Source of the DNA: an uncultured Flammeovirgaceae bacterium
Lineage (GTDB): Bacteria; Bacteroidota; Bacteroidia; Cytophagales; Cyclobacteriaceae
Assembly (NCBI GenBank): GCA_937884755.1
Contig: CAKZYJ010000375.1
Location: forward strand, 1 to 45,028
Length of the DNA: 45,028 nucleotides
Reading direction: 5' to 3'
The position numbers and the translations under genes were made by a program. The notes below the pieces were generated by a model, which ran no database searches, was not told the origin of the DNA, and was given only the letters and a program-made list of their open reading frames with translations. Of the stretch, positions 8,107 to 15,286 are shown piece by piece. The first letter of the stretch is position 1, and each line of letters begins with the position of its first letter.

Positions 8107-9102
8107 CTATTGGAGAAGTTTTATCGCTTCCTCTAAAATGGTATCTCTTTCTTCAGCTATATCAGCTTCAGAAATGGTGACTTGCACATCAGGCGCTAGC
8201 CCTATTCCTTCGTAAATGGTAAAATCAGGCGAAGCTACCATCCAGGATGATAGCCGGAAAACCCAACCGTTGGGAAGTTCTCGTATAATTGGATTACCCG
8301 AACCACCACCGGTAACTCCTCCGACAACAGTGACCTGGGAAAACTGGCGCATAGCCAAAATAAAATCTTCGGTAGCACTATAGCATCCGCGATTGGTTAA
8401 AACTGCTACTGGCCGAGAAAAATACGTACCCTTAGGCTCAATATAGTCATCCAACCAATCAGTAAAATCAGTGGACTGGGGTCCATTACGGTATCTGAAC
8501 CGACGATAAAGTCGTCTCTGGTCGGTAAACCGAGCGGCTATTGTATTGCTATTGGTATCGCTACCGCCGCCATTAGAGCGAACATCAATAATAATTCCTG
8601 CTTTATCGGCAAACTGCTGAATAATTACATCAATATTTTCAAAAGCAGCCTGGTTGCCTCCAAAGGAGCGAATACTGATAAATCCCAGATTAGTGTTGAC
8701 AACGTCAGCATAAAATATTTGGTCAGCCGGCTGTATAACGTTCTCCAGATAACGGGAGGCGAACTCTGGACTATTGACCGGAAACCCTTCGGTGAAATCG
8801 TAACGTACCGACCGGTTACCTGCGAATAGATTTACGTGCCCATCTTCTAAGTTCAGAATAATTTCTTCAAACAAGTCGTACAACTCCTTATTCGTAGTAA
8901 ATCTGGCTACCCGAGGACGATTGATCTGATAGACCGAATCCCAGTCGATTTGTTTAAGAGCTAGAAACGAGTAATGACGGTCAAACTCCTGCCAAAAAAC
9001 CTCAAAGTTCTCAACCAGTGTATTCTGAGGATTTTCTTCTATCAACAGACGTTCGCAGGAACTTCCCGCAAGCAAAAGCAGAATCAAGTAATACTTCTTC
9101 AT
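8107..9102 (-). CDS. S41-family peptidase, lipoprotein (copy 1)
   Basis: This is a 331-residue lipoprotein with a signal peptide ending at Cys16. It carries an S41 core: FISIRSFGGNQAAF, IIDVRSNGGGSDTNSN, and NRGCYSATEDF with the likely catalytic Ser242 and Glu245. There is no PDZ domain, so it is shorter than classical tail-specific proteases. The N-terminal helical segment (FWQEFDRHYSFLALKQIDWD) is typical of Bacteroidota S41 lipoproteins. It overlaps the barrel gene upstream by 4 nt (ATGA). The protein at 43792-44862 is a clear paralogue (SFxxLKxIDWDxVYxxNRPRV, LxDGHVNLxAG), also paired with a barrel protein. The native substrate is unknown. Confidence 0.85.
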   Translation of the reverse strand: MKKYYLILLLLAGSSCERLLIEENPQNTLVENFEVFWQEFDRHYSFLALKQIDWDSVYQINRPRVARFTTNKELYDLFEEIILNLEDGHVNLFAGNRSVRYDFTEGFPVNSPEFASRYLENVIQPADQIFYADVVNTNLGFISIRSFGGNQAAFENIDVIIQQFADKAGIIIDVRSNGGGSDTNSNTIAARFTDQRRLYRRFRYRNGPQSTDFTDWLDDYIEPKGTYFSRPVAVLTNRGCYSATEDFILAMRQFSQVTVVGGVTGGGSGNPIIRELPNGWVFRLSSWMVASPDFTIYEGIGLAPDVQVTISEADIAEERDTILEEAIKLLQ

Positions 9103-9893
9103 AATCGAATCCCTAACCCAAATAGTAAACGATGACCGCCGTAGGTAACGTCGTTAACCCGATCAGCTTGATAATACAGAAAATTATAATCAGTGCGGAA
9201 TACCCACTTTTCACTCAACGCCCGGATATAGGAAATACTAAAGCGGTAATCTATTAACTGGTTAATGAACGCCCAATCCTGGGTGGTAGAACCCGTAAAC
9301 TCCCGACTTAGCAGGTAGGAAATAACCGGAACACTCATACTTGCCTGTACAAAAGTACGAACTGAGATGGGCTTAATCAGCGTACCGCTCAGTCCCACTG
9401 AGCCAAAGAAATCGCCAGTATCGGTGGTAACAGAATAAGGACTATACAAGAATGAACGAGGAAAAGCATTGAAAGATAAATAAGGGCCTAAATACAGGTT
9501 GGCATCCAAACGATTGAACCGCAGCAGCTTGGGTTGGTATTGGTAACGAAGTGATAATTGGGTTCCATCCGCCCTGCCTTCGCTCAGGTCATTCGTAAAG
9601 CTAGTGCGGGCGTAGCGCAAATTAAGCGTATGCAGCCGGGTAGTATCTACGGTAGCGTAACTCAACAGCCAAGTGGCAGCCGCTCCAGTGTAAGTCAGGT
9701 TCGAGCCGATTTCATCGTTCACCGACATACGTTGTATCCCTACCCCTATCCCGATAAATTTTTCTTTCTCAGCCAACAATGGTTTGGAAGACTGACCTAT
9801 CAGCATTTGGGGGAAGAATACAATCGCAGTTATCAGCAGCGCGAGCTGGATCGAAATTCTTGAAAACGTGAAACGCCGATACGAATTGAACAT
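9099..9893 (-). CDS. Predicted outer-membrane beta-barrel protein (partner of S41 copy 1)
   Basis: The ATG at 9893 gives 264 residues with a signal peptide (LALLITAIVFFPQMLIGQ); a TTG at 9911 would add six residues and is less likely. The mature part alternates polar and aromatic residues in short strands (LSLRYQYQPKLLRFNRLDA, FGSVGLSGTLIKPISVRTFV) and ends in a hydrophobic strand with a final Leu, as expected for an outer-membrane barrel of about 10-12 strands. Its stop overlaps the S41 gene start by 4 nt. The same barrel-then-S41 order recurs at 42978-44862. Confidence 0.65.
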   Translation of the reverse strand: MFNSYRRFTFSRISIQLALLITAIVFFPQMLIGQSSKPLLAEKEKFIGIGVGIQRMSVNDEIGSNLTYTGAAATWLLSYATVDTTRLHTLNLRYARTSFTNDLSEGRADGTQLSLRYQYQPKLLRFNRLDANLYLGPYLSFNAFPRSFLYSPYSVTTDTGDFFGSVGLSGTLIKPISVRTFVQASMSVPVISYLLSREFTGSTTQDWAFINQLIDYRFSISYIRALSEKWVFRTDYNFLYYQADRVNDVTYGGHRLLFGLGIRL

Positions 9894-9973
9894 TGGGAAA
9901 TGTAAAGACAAACGACTAATGCGACAAGAAACAGTTAAACAGAAAACAAAGATTTACGCCTCTTCGCTTAAAG

Positions 9974-10321
9974 TCAATCATATTCTATGCCAGCCTCTTG
10001 GATTAAGTATATCCCGTAGTTTCGGATGGTTTCAATAACCGGGATACAGGTTTTACCTTTCTCCGTCATAGAATACTCAACCTTGGGTGGCACTACCGCA
10101 TACACCTCCCTATGAATGAATCCTTCGGCTTCTAGCTCCCGAAGCTGGGTAGTGAGCATTTTATCGGTAATGTGCGAGATATCCCTTTTCAACTCGCTGT
10201 ACCGCATCACTTTATTCTTCAATCGCCACAGAATCGGTATCTTCCAGGTGCCACCAATTCTATCCATTGCAAACTCTACCGGGTTGTAGTAAAGCTTGTT
10301 CTTGTACATAAACTCAGGCAT
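9974..10321 (-). CDS. HxlR-family winged-helix transcriptional regulator
   Basis: This 115-residue protein has the HxlR winged helix. It contains PVEFAMDRIGGTWKIPILWRL, a helix with RYSELKRDISHITDKMLTTQL, and a wing with VYAVVPPKVEYSMTEKG. Most HxlR regulators sense aldehydes, quinones or redox stress through a Cys; none sits in the usual N-terminal place here, and the only Cys follows the wing (KTCIPVI). It is divergent from the DJ-1/PfpI gene at 10447, which is its likely target. A perfect inverted repeat, TACTTT-4-AAAGTA, lies in between at 10341-10356. Confidence 0.9.
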   Translation of the reverse strand: MPEFMYKNKLYYNPVEFAMDRIGGTWKIPILWRLKNKVMRYSELKRDISHITDKMLTTQLRELEAEGFIHREVYAVVPPKVEYSMTEKGKTCIPVIETIRNYGIYLIQEAGIEYD

Positions 10322-10340
10322 AACTGATTGATTTTCAGAA

Positions 10341-10356
10341 TACTTTCTAAAAAGTA
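10341..10356. promoter_or_regulatory. Candidate HxlR operator
   Basis: A perfect inverted repeat TACTTT-CTAA-AAAGTA lies 20 nt upstream of the HxlR start and 90 nt before the divergent DJ-1/PfpI start. Known HxlR/YodB-type sites are short inverted repeats beginning TACT and ending AGTA, so both sequence and position fit. This is unconfirmed. Confidence 0.5.
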
Positions 10357-10446
10357 AGTATCTATGTTCGGAGTAAGTGTCTTGTTAAAGATAGTACATA
10401 CTCCCACATTTACAGAAGAAGCAGAATAATAAACAGAATTGATCTT

Positions 10447-11214
10447 ATGGATACTACAGTGAAAGAAGAAAAGCGGTACGTGCACGCCCACGGTATGCCG
10501 GCCAAAGGTAAAATATTGATGGTTACCAGTAGCCCCACTGTTTCCGAGCAAACCGGCTGGCCCATCGGGTTTTGGGCGGCAGAACTTACCCATCCCCTGC
10601 ACGTATTTCAGGAAGCCGGTTACGAAGTGAAACTGGCCTCTACCGAAGGCGGAGAAGTGGTAATGGATGCGTACTCTGATCCTACGGACGAAAGCGGCTA
10701 CTCCGCGCAGGACATAATCTCTTTGGGTTATATGCAGCACGATTGGTTTAACCGTATGCTTCAGCATACCCAAAAGCTAACGAAGGTGAATGCCGACGAT
10801 TACGACGCTATCTTTTTGGTGGGTGGTCAGGGACCGATGTACACCTTCCGGGGCAATCATGATTTGGAGAAGCTGTTCGTCTCATTTTACGAAGCCGGGA
10901 AGCCCAGTGCTTCGGTCTGTCACTCTACTACCTTGCTACTGGAAGCGAAAAAGTCTAACGGAGAATTGCTGGTAAAGGATAAAACCTGGACGGGCTTTGC
11001 CAATTCGGAAGAAGACTACGCCGACCAAGCGGTAGGTCAGAAAATTCAGCCCTACCGGATTGAGGACGAAGCCCAAAAGTTAGCGGGTACCAACTTTAAA
11101 GTAGCCGACGCCTTCGCTTCCTACGCTATCACCGACGGTAACCTGGTGACCGGTCAGCAGCAGAATTCAGGAGCGGCGGCGGCTCGTATGGTGGTTGATC
11201 TTCTATCAAAATAG
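10447..11214 (+). CDS. DJ-1/PfpI family protein, Hsp31-like (type 1 glutamine amidotransferase domain)
   Basis: This 255-residue cytoplasmic protein follows the Hsp31/HchA-like pattern: ILMVTSSPTVSEQTGWPIGF, the acidic residue in WAAELTHP (Glu46), the turn FLVGGQGPMYTF, and the nucleophile in SASVCHSTTLLLEA (Cys158-His159). Members of the family act as glyoxalase III, deglycases or holding chaperones. Divergence from an HxlR regulator fits induction by reactive aldehydes or quinones, a common arrangement. The stop at 11214 is followed 38 nt later by a barrel-protein gene on the same strand. Confidence 0.88.
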   Translation: MDTTVKEEKRYVHAHGMPAKGKILMVTSSPTVSEQTGWPIGFWAAELTHPLHVFQEAGYEVKLASTEGGEVVMDAYSDPTDESGYSAQDIISLGYMQHDWFNRMLQHTQKLTKVNADDYDAIFLVGGQGPMYTFRGNHDLEKLFVSFYEAGKPSASVCHSTTLLLEAKKSNGELLVKDKTWTGFANSEEDYADQAVGQKIQPYRIEDEAQKLAGTNFKVADAFASYAITDGNLVTGQQQNSGAAAARMVVDLLSK

Positions 11215-11251
11215 TCAGCAAATCCGAAAAAAACAGGTTCAACGATTATGT

Positions 11252-11869
11252 ATGAGGCGAATAGTAGTACTAACTACCCTTGCAGTGCTAGTTCTATGGA
11301 ATGCAAAGACCACCGCCCAAAGCTTGGAGTTGATGCCTGGCATCGAGCGGATATTTGTAGATGTGCAATGGTTGAAAACATTTGATCAGAATAGAAAGTG
11401 GTCGTTGTTTAGCCGATCCAGAGCTACGGTTGATTACGAAGAAAACACCGATCTTTTCACGGGAGCTTATCTTAACTACACTACTCCATCGGGATTTGGG
11501 GGAACGATAGTGGGACGTATCTCCACCGGGGGTGCAGGGGGAGATGTAGGAGGTCATTTTTTCAAGGCGAAAGAATCTTTTCTGGTCTATGCTTTAGCTT
11601 CGGTGGCTATCGATACCGAATTTGCCTATTCTTGGTTTTCCATTGTTCGGTATACCCCTCGGTTGAACGATACCTGGAGGGTTTATACTAGTTTGGAATT
11701 ATTCTCTAATCTCAACACTGACGGTCACGTAGCCAGCGTACAACGTCTGCGAGCGGGGATAGATCGCCAAGGTTATCAATTTGGGCTAGCTCTTAACCTA
11801 GCTGGACTAGGAAAAGACTATAGCACCACCGATACCAACCCGGGCGTATTTGTAAGAAAGCAATTTTGA
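11252..11869 (+). CDS. Predicted outer-membrane beta-barrel protein, unknown family
   Basis: I chose the ATG at 11252 because it begins a clean signal peptide (RRIVVLTTLAVLVLWNAKTTAQ). The upstream in-frame ATG at 11195 would overlap the DJ-1 gene and put a basic stretch before the signal. The mature chain of about 180 residues has amphipathic strands (WSLFSRSRATVDYEENTDLF, WRVYTSLELFSNLNT) and ends in Phe (VFVRKQF), the usual outer-membrane barrel C-terminus. No family is recognised. It lies between the DJ-1 gene and the NADP-binding gene on the same strand and may be co-transcribed with them. Confidence 0.6.
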   Translation: MRRIVVLTTLAVLVLWNAKTTAQSLELMPGIERIFVDVQWLKTFDQNRKWSLFSRSRATVDYEENTDLFTGAYLNYTTPSGFGGTIVGRISTGGAGGDVGGHFFKAKESFLVYALASVAIDTEFAYSWFSIVRYTPRLNDTWRVYTSLELFSNLNTDGHVASVQRLRAGIDRQGYQFGLALNLAGLGKDYSTTDTNPGVFVRKQF

Positions 11870-11878
11870 AGATAACTT

Positions 11879-12523
11879 ATGACTGAAAATAAAGAATTGG
11901 CACGTATGAAAATAGCAATTATCGGTACCGGCAATGTAGGCGGAGCGTTAGCCACCCAATGGGCTGATGCGGGGCACGAAATTAACTTGGGGGTTCAGGA
12001 TACGGATAATTTTAAGGGTCAGCAGTTGCTGGACAACCCGAATACACAGGCCTTTACGGTGGCTAGGGCAGCGGCCAAGTCAGAGGTTATTTTGCTGGCC
12101 ACTCCAGCTCCAGCCGCTATTGAAGTAGCCCTAAGCCTGGGCGATACTGGCGGTAAAGTAATTATTGATGCCATGAACATCATCATGGGTCGCGGCCCGC
12201 AGGGATATTCCAATACTTCGGATGCCATACTGGCTAATACTATGTCGAGAGACGTAGTGAAATGCTTTAATACCACCGGCTACAACAATATGGAAAATCC
12301 GGAATACCCGGGAGTGGCTCTTGATCTATTTACCTGCGGCGATAGCCAACGGGGTAAAGAGATTGCAATTCAGTTAGCGAAAGATGCCGGATTTGCCGAA
12401 TGCTACGACATTGGCGGAAACGATAAGTTTGAGATGATGGAGCAATTCGCGTGGTTCTGGATTAACCTGGCCATGTTTCAGGGGCAGGGTAGAGAGATTG
12501 GCTTTAAGCTGTTTAAGCGCTAA
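11879..12523 (+). CDS. NADPH-dependent F420 reductase-like NAD(P)-binding protein
   Basis: This 214-residue protein has an N-terminal Rossmann motif, MKIAIIGTGNVGGALA, followed by SEVILLATPAPAA and VIIDAMNIIMG, as in the F420 reductase-like/NADP oxidoreductase family. It uses NAD(P)H, but Bacteroidota generally lack F420, so the real acceptor is unknown. The ATG at 11906 places the Rossmann strand at residue 1 and may be the true start; 11879 adds nine residues. It lies 9 nt after the barrel-protein gene. Confidence 0.8.
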   Translation: MTENKELARMKIAIIGTGNVGGALATQWADAGHEINLGVQDTDNFKGQQLLDNPNTQAFTVARAAAKSEVILLATPAPAAIEVALSLGDTGGKVIIDAMNIIMGRGPQGYSNTSDAILANTMSRDVVKCFNTTGYNNMENPEYPGVALDLFTCGDSQRGKEIAIQLAKDAGFAECYDIGGNDKFEMMEQFAWFWINLAMFQGQGREIGFKLFKR

Positions 12524-12566
12524 AGTGCTATTTGCTTGATGAGCCAGATAGTTTAGTTCATCGTAT

Positions 12567-13685
12567 CTACTCTATATCGTATCTATCTTTACCGTCAGTT
12601 AGCCAGTGTAGAGAAAATCGGACAAACACATTTTCCTGATAGTCGTCTTTCTCAAAGAGTAGCCCAATATCACCATTAGCAAGAATACTCAGGGAAGAAT
12701 AAGCTGAAGATCCGCCATAGATCGTTTTCCCTTCGGTCCAGCTTTGGCCCTCATCGTAACTTATTCTTACGGTTATGTTTCTTCGGTTATCCTTCGATTT
12801 TGCATTGGAAAAGAGAAGCCGGTTTTTATCAGCCCCTTCTTCCACCGACGTATACCTGATGATACTGGCATTGCAGCCCGGATCAACAAGCGACGCATCT
12901 GGTTTTGAGTGCCAGGTTGCTCCCTTATCGGTTGATGTATGCACAAATCTGATTCCCTGATCATTTACTCGACTGTTGATCATCCAGGTACCATCAGCTA
13001 ACTCAACGATCTTAGATTCATCGCCAGGTGTAATCGGAGTATCAATCAAATACCAGTTTTCACCGTGGTCGTCACTGCCAAAAAGGTGAAGGCTATTTTC
13101 CAGATTCACCAACGTGTGCAATAGTTTACCGCTACTGGTTTGTATACCCCGCCCCGAAGTAATAAACTTAAAGTCGTTATGCCATTCGGGTTTCGTGATT
13201 TGAGTCGTTATATCAATGGGCGTGCTCCAGGTTTGTCCATTATCTGTACTCTTTATTACCTTTAGGTAGTAGATATCTTTCTCAAGGTCTAAATCCATGA
13301 AATTGAAGAACAGGAAAATTGCACCGGTCACGTTATCTACGATCATGGATGGGTCTGAAGCTGATTTCCCCCATGGATAATCAACTACAGTTTCAATCTC
13401 AGTCCAGGAATCTCCATTATCGGCACTGCGGCGGATGACTATGTTGATATCATTGCTCCATTTTAAGTCTCCGCAAGAGGGCACTCTTTCGTCAATAGCC
13501 GCTACCAGGTCTCCGTTGGGTGCCGTAACAATTGCTGGTATTCGGTAGCATGATACTCCAGTCGGCGGTTTAGCGTCGAATAAGCTCTTAAAATCAGGGC
13601 TTTCATTTTTAGGTAGAACTTCTTCCGTCTGGGGATATACTACGAATGGTATTGCTAAAAGGAGTATTACCAGTAGATCTTTCAT
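12567..13685 (-). CDS. Secreted exo-alpha-sialidase (GH33-like, BNR repeats)
   Basis: The ATG at 13685 gives 372 residues with a signal peptide (KDLLVILLLAIPFVVYPQ); an upstream in-frame start at 13721 would spoil it. The six-bladed propeller is shown by the arginine-binding CYRIPAIV motif and five Asp-boxes: SADNGDSWTE, STDNGQTWST, SDDHGENWYL, STDKGATWHS and SYDEGQSWTE. Sialidases release terminal sialic acids in the periplasm or outside the cell. No sialic acid catabolism or SusCD gene lies nearby, so it looks like a stand-alone scavenging enzyme. It converges with the reductase-like gene. Confidence 0.88.
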   Translation of the reverse strand: MKDLLVILLLAIPFVVYPQTEEVLPKNESPDFKSLFDAKPPTGVSCYRIPAIVTAPNGDLVAAIDERVPSCGDLKWSNDINIVIRRSADNGDSWTEIETVVDYPWGKSASDPSMIVDNVTGAIFLFFNFMDLDLEKDIYYLKVIKSTDNGQTWSTPIDITTQITKPEWHNDFKFITSGRGIQTSSGKLLHTLVNLENSLHLFGSDDHGENWYLIDTPITPGDESKIVELADGTWMINSRVNDQGIRFVHTSTDKGATWHSKPDASLVDPGCNASIIRYTSVEEGADKNRLLFSNAKSKDNRRNITVRISYDEGQSWTEGKTIYGGSSAYSSLSILANGDIGLLFEKDDYQENVFVRFSLHWLTDGKDRYDIE

Positions 13686-13848
13686 TGGGGTTGTTGTAGT
13701 TCTTTTAATACATTGCAACATACAAGTAGTTACGCGTTATGCGGGAAGATACGAAGTAATTAGACTTAGTGTAGGTCAACTAATGCGCCCGATGGCAGAG
13801 TAATGTTCAATAGTACCACAAAAGCTAGTGAATTGCGTTGTGTAGGTA

Positions 13849-15000
13849 ATGAGTATAATCTGCCGATGGGCATTAGCCCTGTTATTTTTTAGCTGGCCAG
13901 CTATCTTAGTAGCCCAGGAGCAAGCAGGGTCGGTGTTTGATCTGGCCGATAAAGTCGTCGATATGTTCTCGGGAGAAATTCCCCGCTCATCGGGCAAGCT
14001 ACCGCTCAAATGGGTGGTAGCTCCGGTGGTAGGTTACTCGCCCGAAACCAGTTGGCAGTTTGGAGCCGGGGCTAAACTGTTGTTTCCGGCTTCGGCCGAT
14101 TCTACCCGTACTTCGTTTATTGAGGTGGCCGTTCGCTATACCCTCAACCAGCAGATTCTTACTTCACCGGAGTATACCTTTTTTTCCCCGCGAGAGCAGT
14201 TTATTCACCGGGGTGAGCTGGTGTACCGTAAGTTCCCACAGTTCTACTACGGAATTGGTAACGCCACCCCCGAAACCAACGAAGAGCTTTTTTCCTACAC
14301 TACCCTCGGCATCGAGCACCTCTCGTACCGACGGGCCTACCGCCAACTTTACGCCGGAGCGGGATTCCGGGTGTCCAGCACCTACGACATTGAGTTAGAC
14401 CCGGAAGGCCAACTGGCGCAAGACTTACCAACCGGCAGTAGCCCTTACCAAGTAGTTGGTTTTGATCTGGGGCTGATGTTTGATAACCGGAATAATGTGC
14501 TGAGCACCACCTCCGGTATGCTGGCCGAGTTTCGGCAGCGCATCCACCGCCAGAAGTTAGGCAGTGATTTTAACTATTCGGTAGGCATTCTGGATGTACG
14601 TAATTACTGGAGGCCCTTTGAGCACCGTAAAGACATTGTAGCGGTACAGTTGTACGGTTACTTCAGCTACGGCGAAACTCCCTTCGTTGAATTAGCTACC
14701 CTGGGGGGTGATATGATTATGCGGGGCTACTACGAAGGCCGCTACCGCGATAATCACCTGCTGGCTGCTCAGGCCGAATATCGCTGGCATATCTGGCGAG
14801 ATTTAGGAGCGGTAGGGTTCGTAGGCTTAGGGGATGTAGCTTCACGGTTCGGTGAATTTTCGTTGCCGGATATCAAGCCCTCGGTAGGAGCCGGATTGCG
14901 CTATGCGCTAATTCCCGAAGAAAATCTTAACATCCGCTTCGATTTTGCAGTGGGAAAAGGCACCAGTAACTTTTACATTAATATTTCGGAGGCGTTCTAG
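13849..15000 (+). CDS. BamA/TamA-like outer-membrane protein without POTRA domains
   Basis: This 383-residue protein has a signal peptide (ALALLFFSWPAILVAQ). After a short linker it forms an Omp85-type barrel matching the bacterial surface antigen domain: GFDLGLMFDNRNNVLSTTSG and the L6-loop-like motif MIMRGYYEGRYRDNHL, ending IRFDFAVGKGTSNFYINISEAF with C-terminal Phe. No POTRA repeats are present, so it is a barrel-only Omp85 relative rather than the essential BamA. The role could be surface display or lipid or protein transfer. It stands alone between convergent and divergent genes. Confidence 0.8.
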   Translation: MSIICRWALALLFFSWPAILVAQEQAGSVFDLADKVVDMFSGEIPRSSGKLPLKWVVAPVVGYSPETSWQFGAGAKLLFPASADSTRTSFIEVAVRYTLNQQILTSPEYTFFSPREQFIHRGELVYRKFPQFYYGIGNATPETNEELFSYTTLGIEHLSYRRAYRQLYAGAGFRVSSTYDIELDPEGQLAQDLPTGSSPYQVVGFDLGLMFDNRNNVLSTTSGMLAEFRQRIHRQKLGSDFNYSVGILDVRNYWRPFEHRKDIVAVQLYGYFSYGETPFVELATLGGDMIMRGYYEGRYRDNHLLAAQAEYRWHIWRDLGAVGFVGLGDVASRFGEFSLPDIKPSVGAGLRYALIPEENLNIRFDFAVGKGTSNFYINISEAF

Positions 15001-15012
15001 CCTACAGTTATT

Positions 15013-15265
15013 TCAGATCTTCTGGAAGATCTTAGCATCTAGGTTTGTGAAGCGATATTTCTCTTTATCAATAAGCGGCACTAACGCGTCGTAAAATCCG
15101 ATGATCAAATACCCTCCTTCGTATAAATGATCGTGAAACTGATCGAGCAAGCGTACTTTGGATTTATGGTTAAAGTAGATCTTCACATTACGGGAAAAAA
15201 GGAAGTAGGCTCATAGCAGGTAAAATCGATGTCGTACAATAACAATAGATCCCATAAATTGGCTG
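15013..15265 (-). pseudogene. Decayed CheR methyltransferase fragment
   Basis: The minus strand ending at the TGA of 15013-15015 reads SRNVKIYFNHKSKVRLLDQF followed by HDHLYEGGYLIIG, then YRFTNLDAKIFQKI and stop. This matches the C-terminal third of CheR-type methyltransferases (CRNVLIYF...LxPGGYLLIG...IYRK). The frame upstream is broken: a TGA precedes it, and the likely continuation (WDLLLLYDIDF) is in another frame around 15215-15265. The N-terminal helical domain and the SAM-binding motif are missing. It follows the HAMP/GAF/PAS gene on the same strand, so the chemosensory operon probably once ended with a second CheR. A small hairpin (15015-15032) overlaps its 3' end. Confidence 0.65.
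15015..15032. repeat. Perfect 8-bp hairpin between convergent units
   Basis: AGATCTTC-TG-GAAGATCT forms an 8-bp stem with a 2-nt loop, 15 nt after the stop of the BamA-like gene and at the 3' end of the CheR remnant on the other strand. It may act as a bidirectional terminator, but there is no T-tract. Confidence 0.4.
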
Positions 15266-15286
15266 AATTAGAAAGGTGACGAAAAA

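Noticed and set aside
7970-8121. Minus-strand open frame ending NNLGIIEVAFLSYGTNVSR after the S41 gene
   Set aside because: Looks protein-like but is under 55 codons, has no start of its own, overlaps the S41 3' end in another frame, and matches no family I know.
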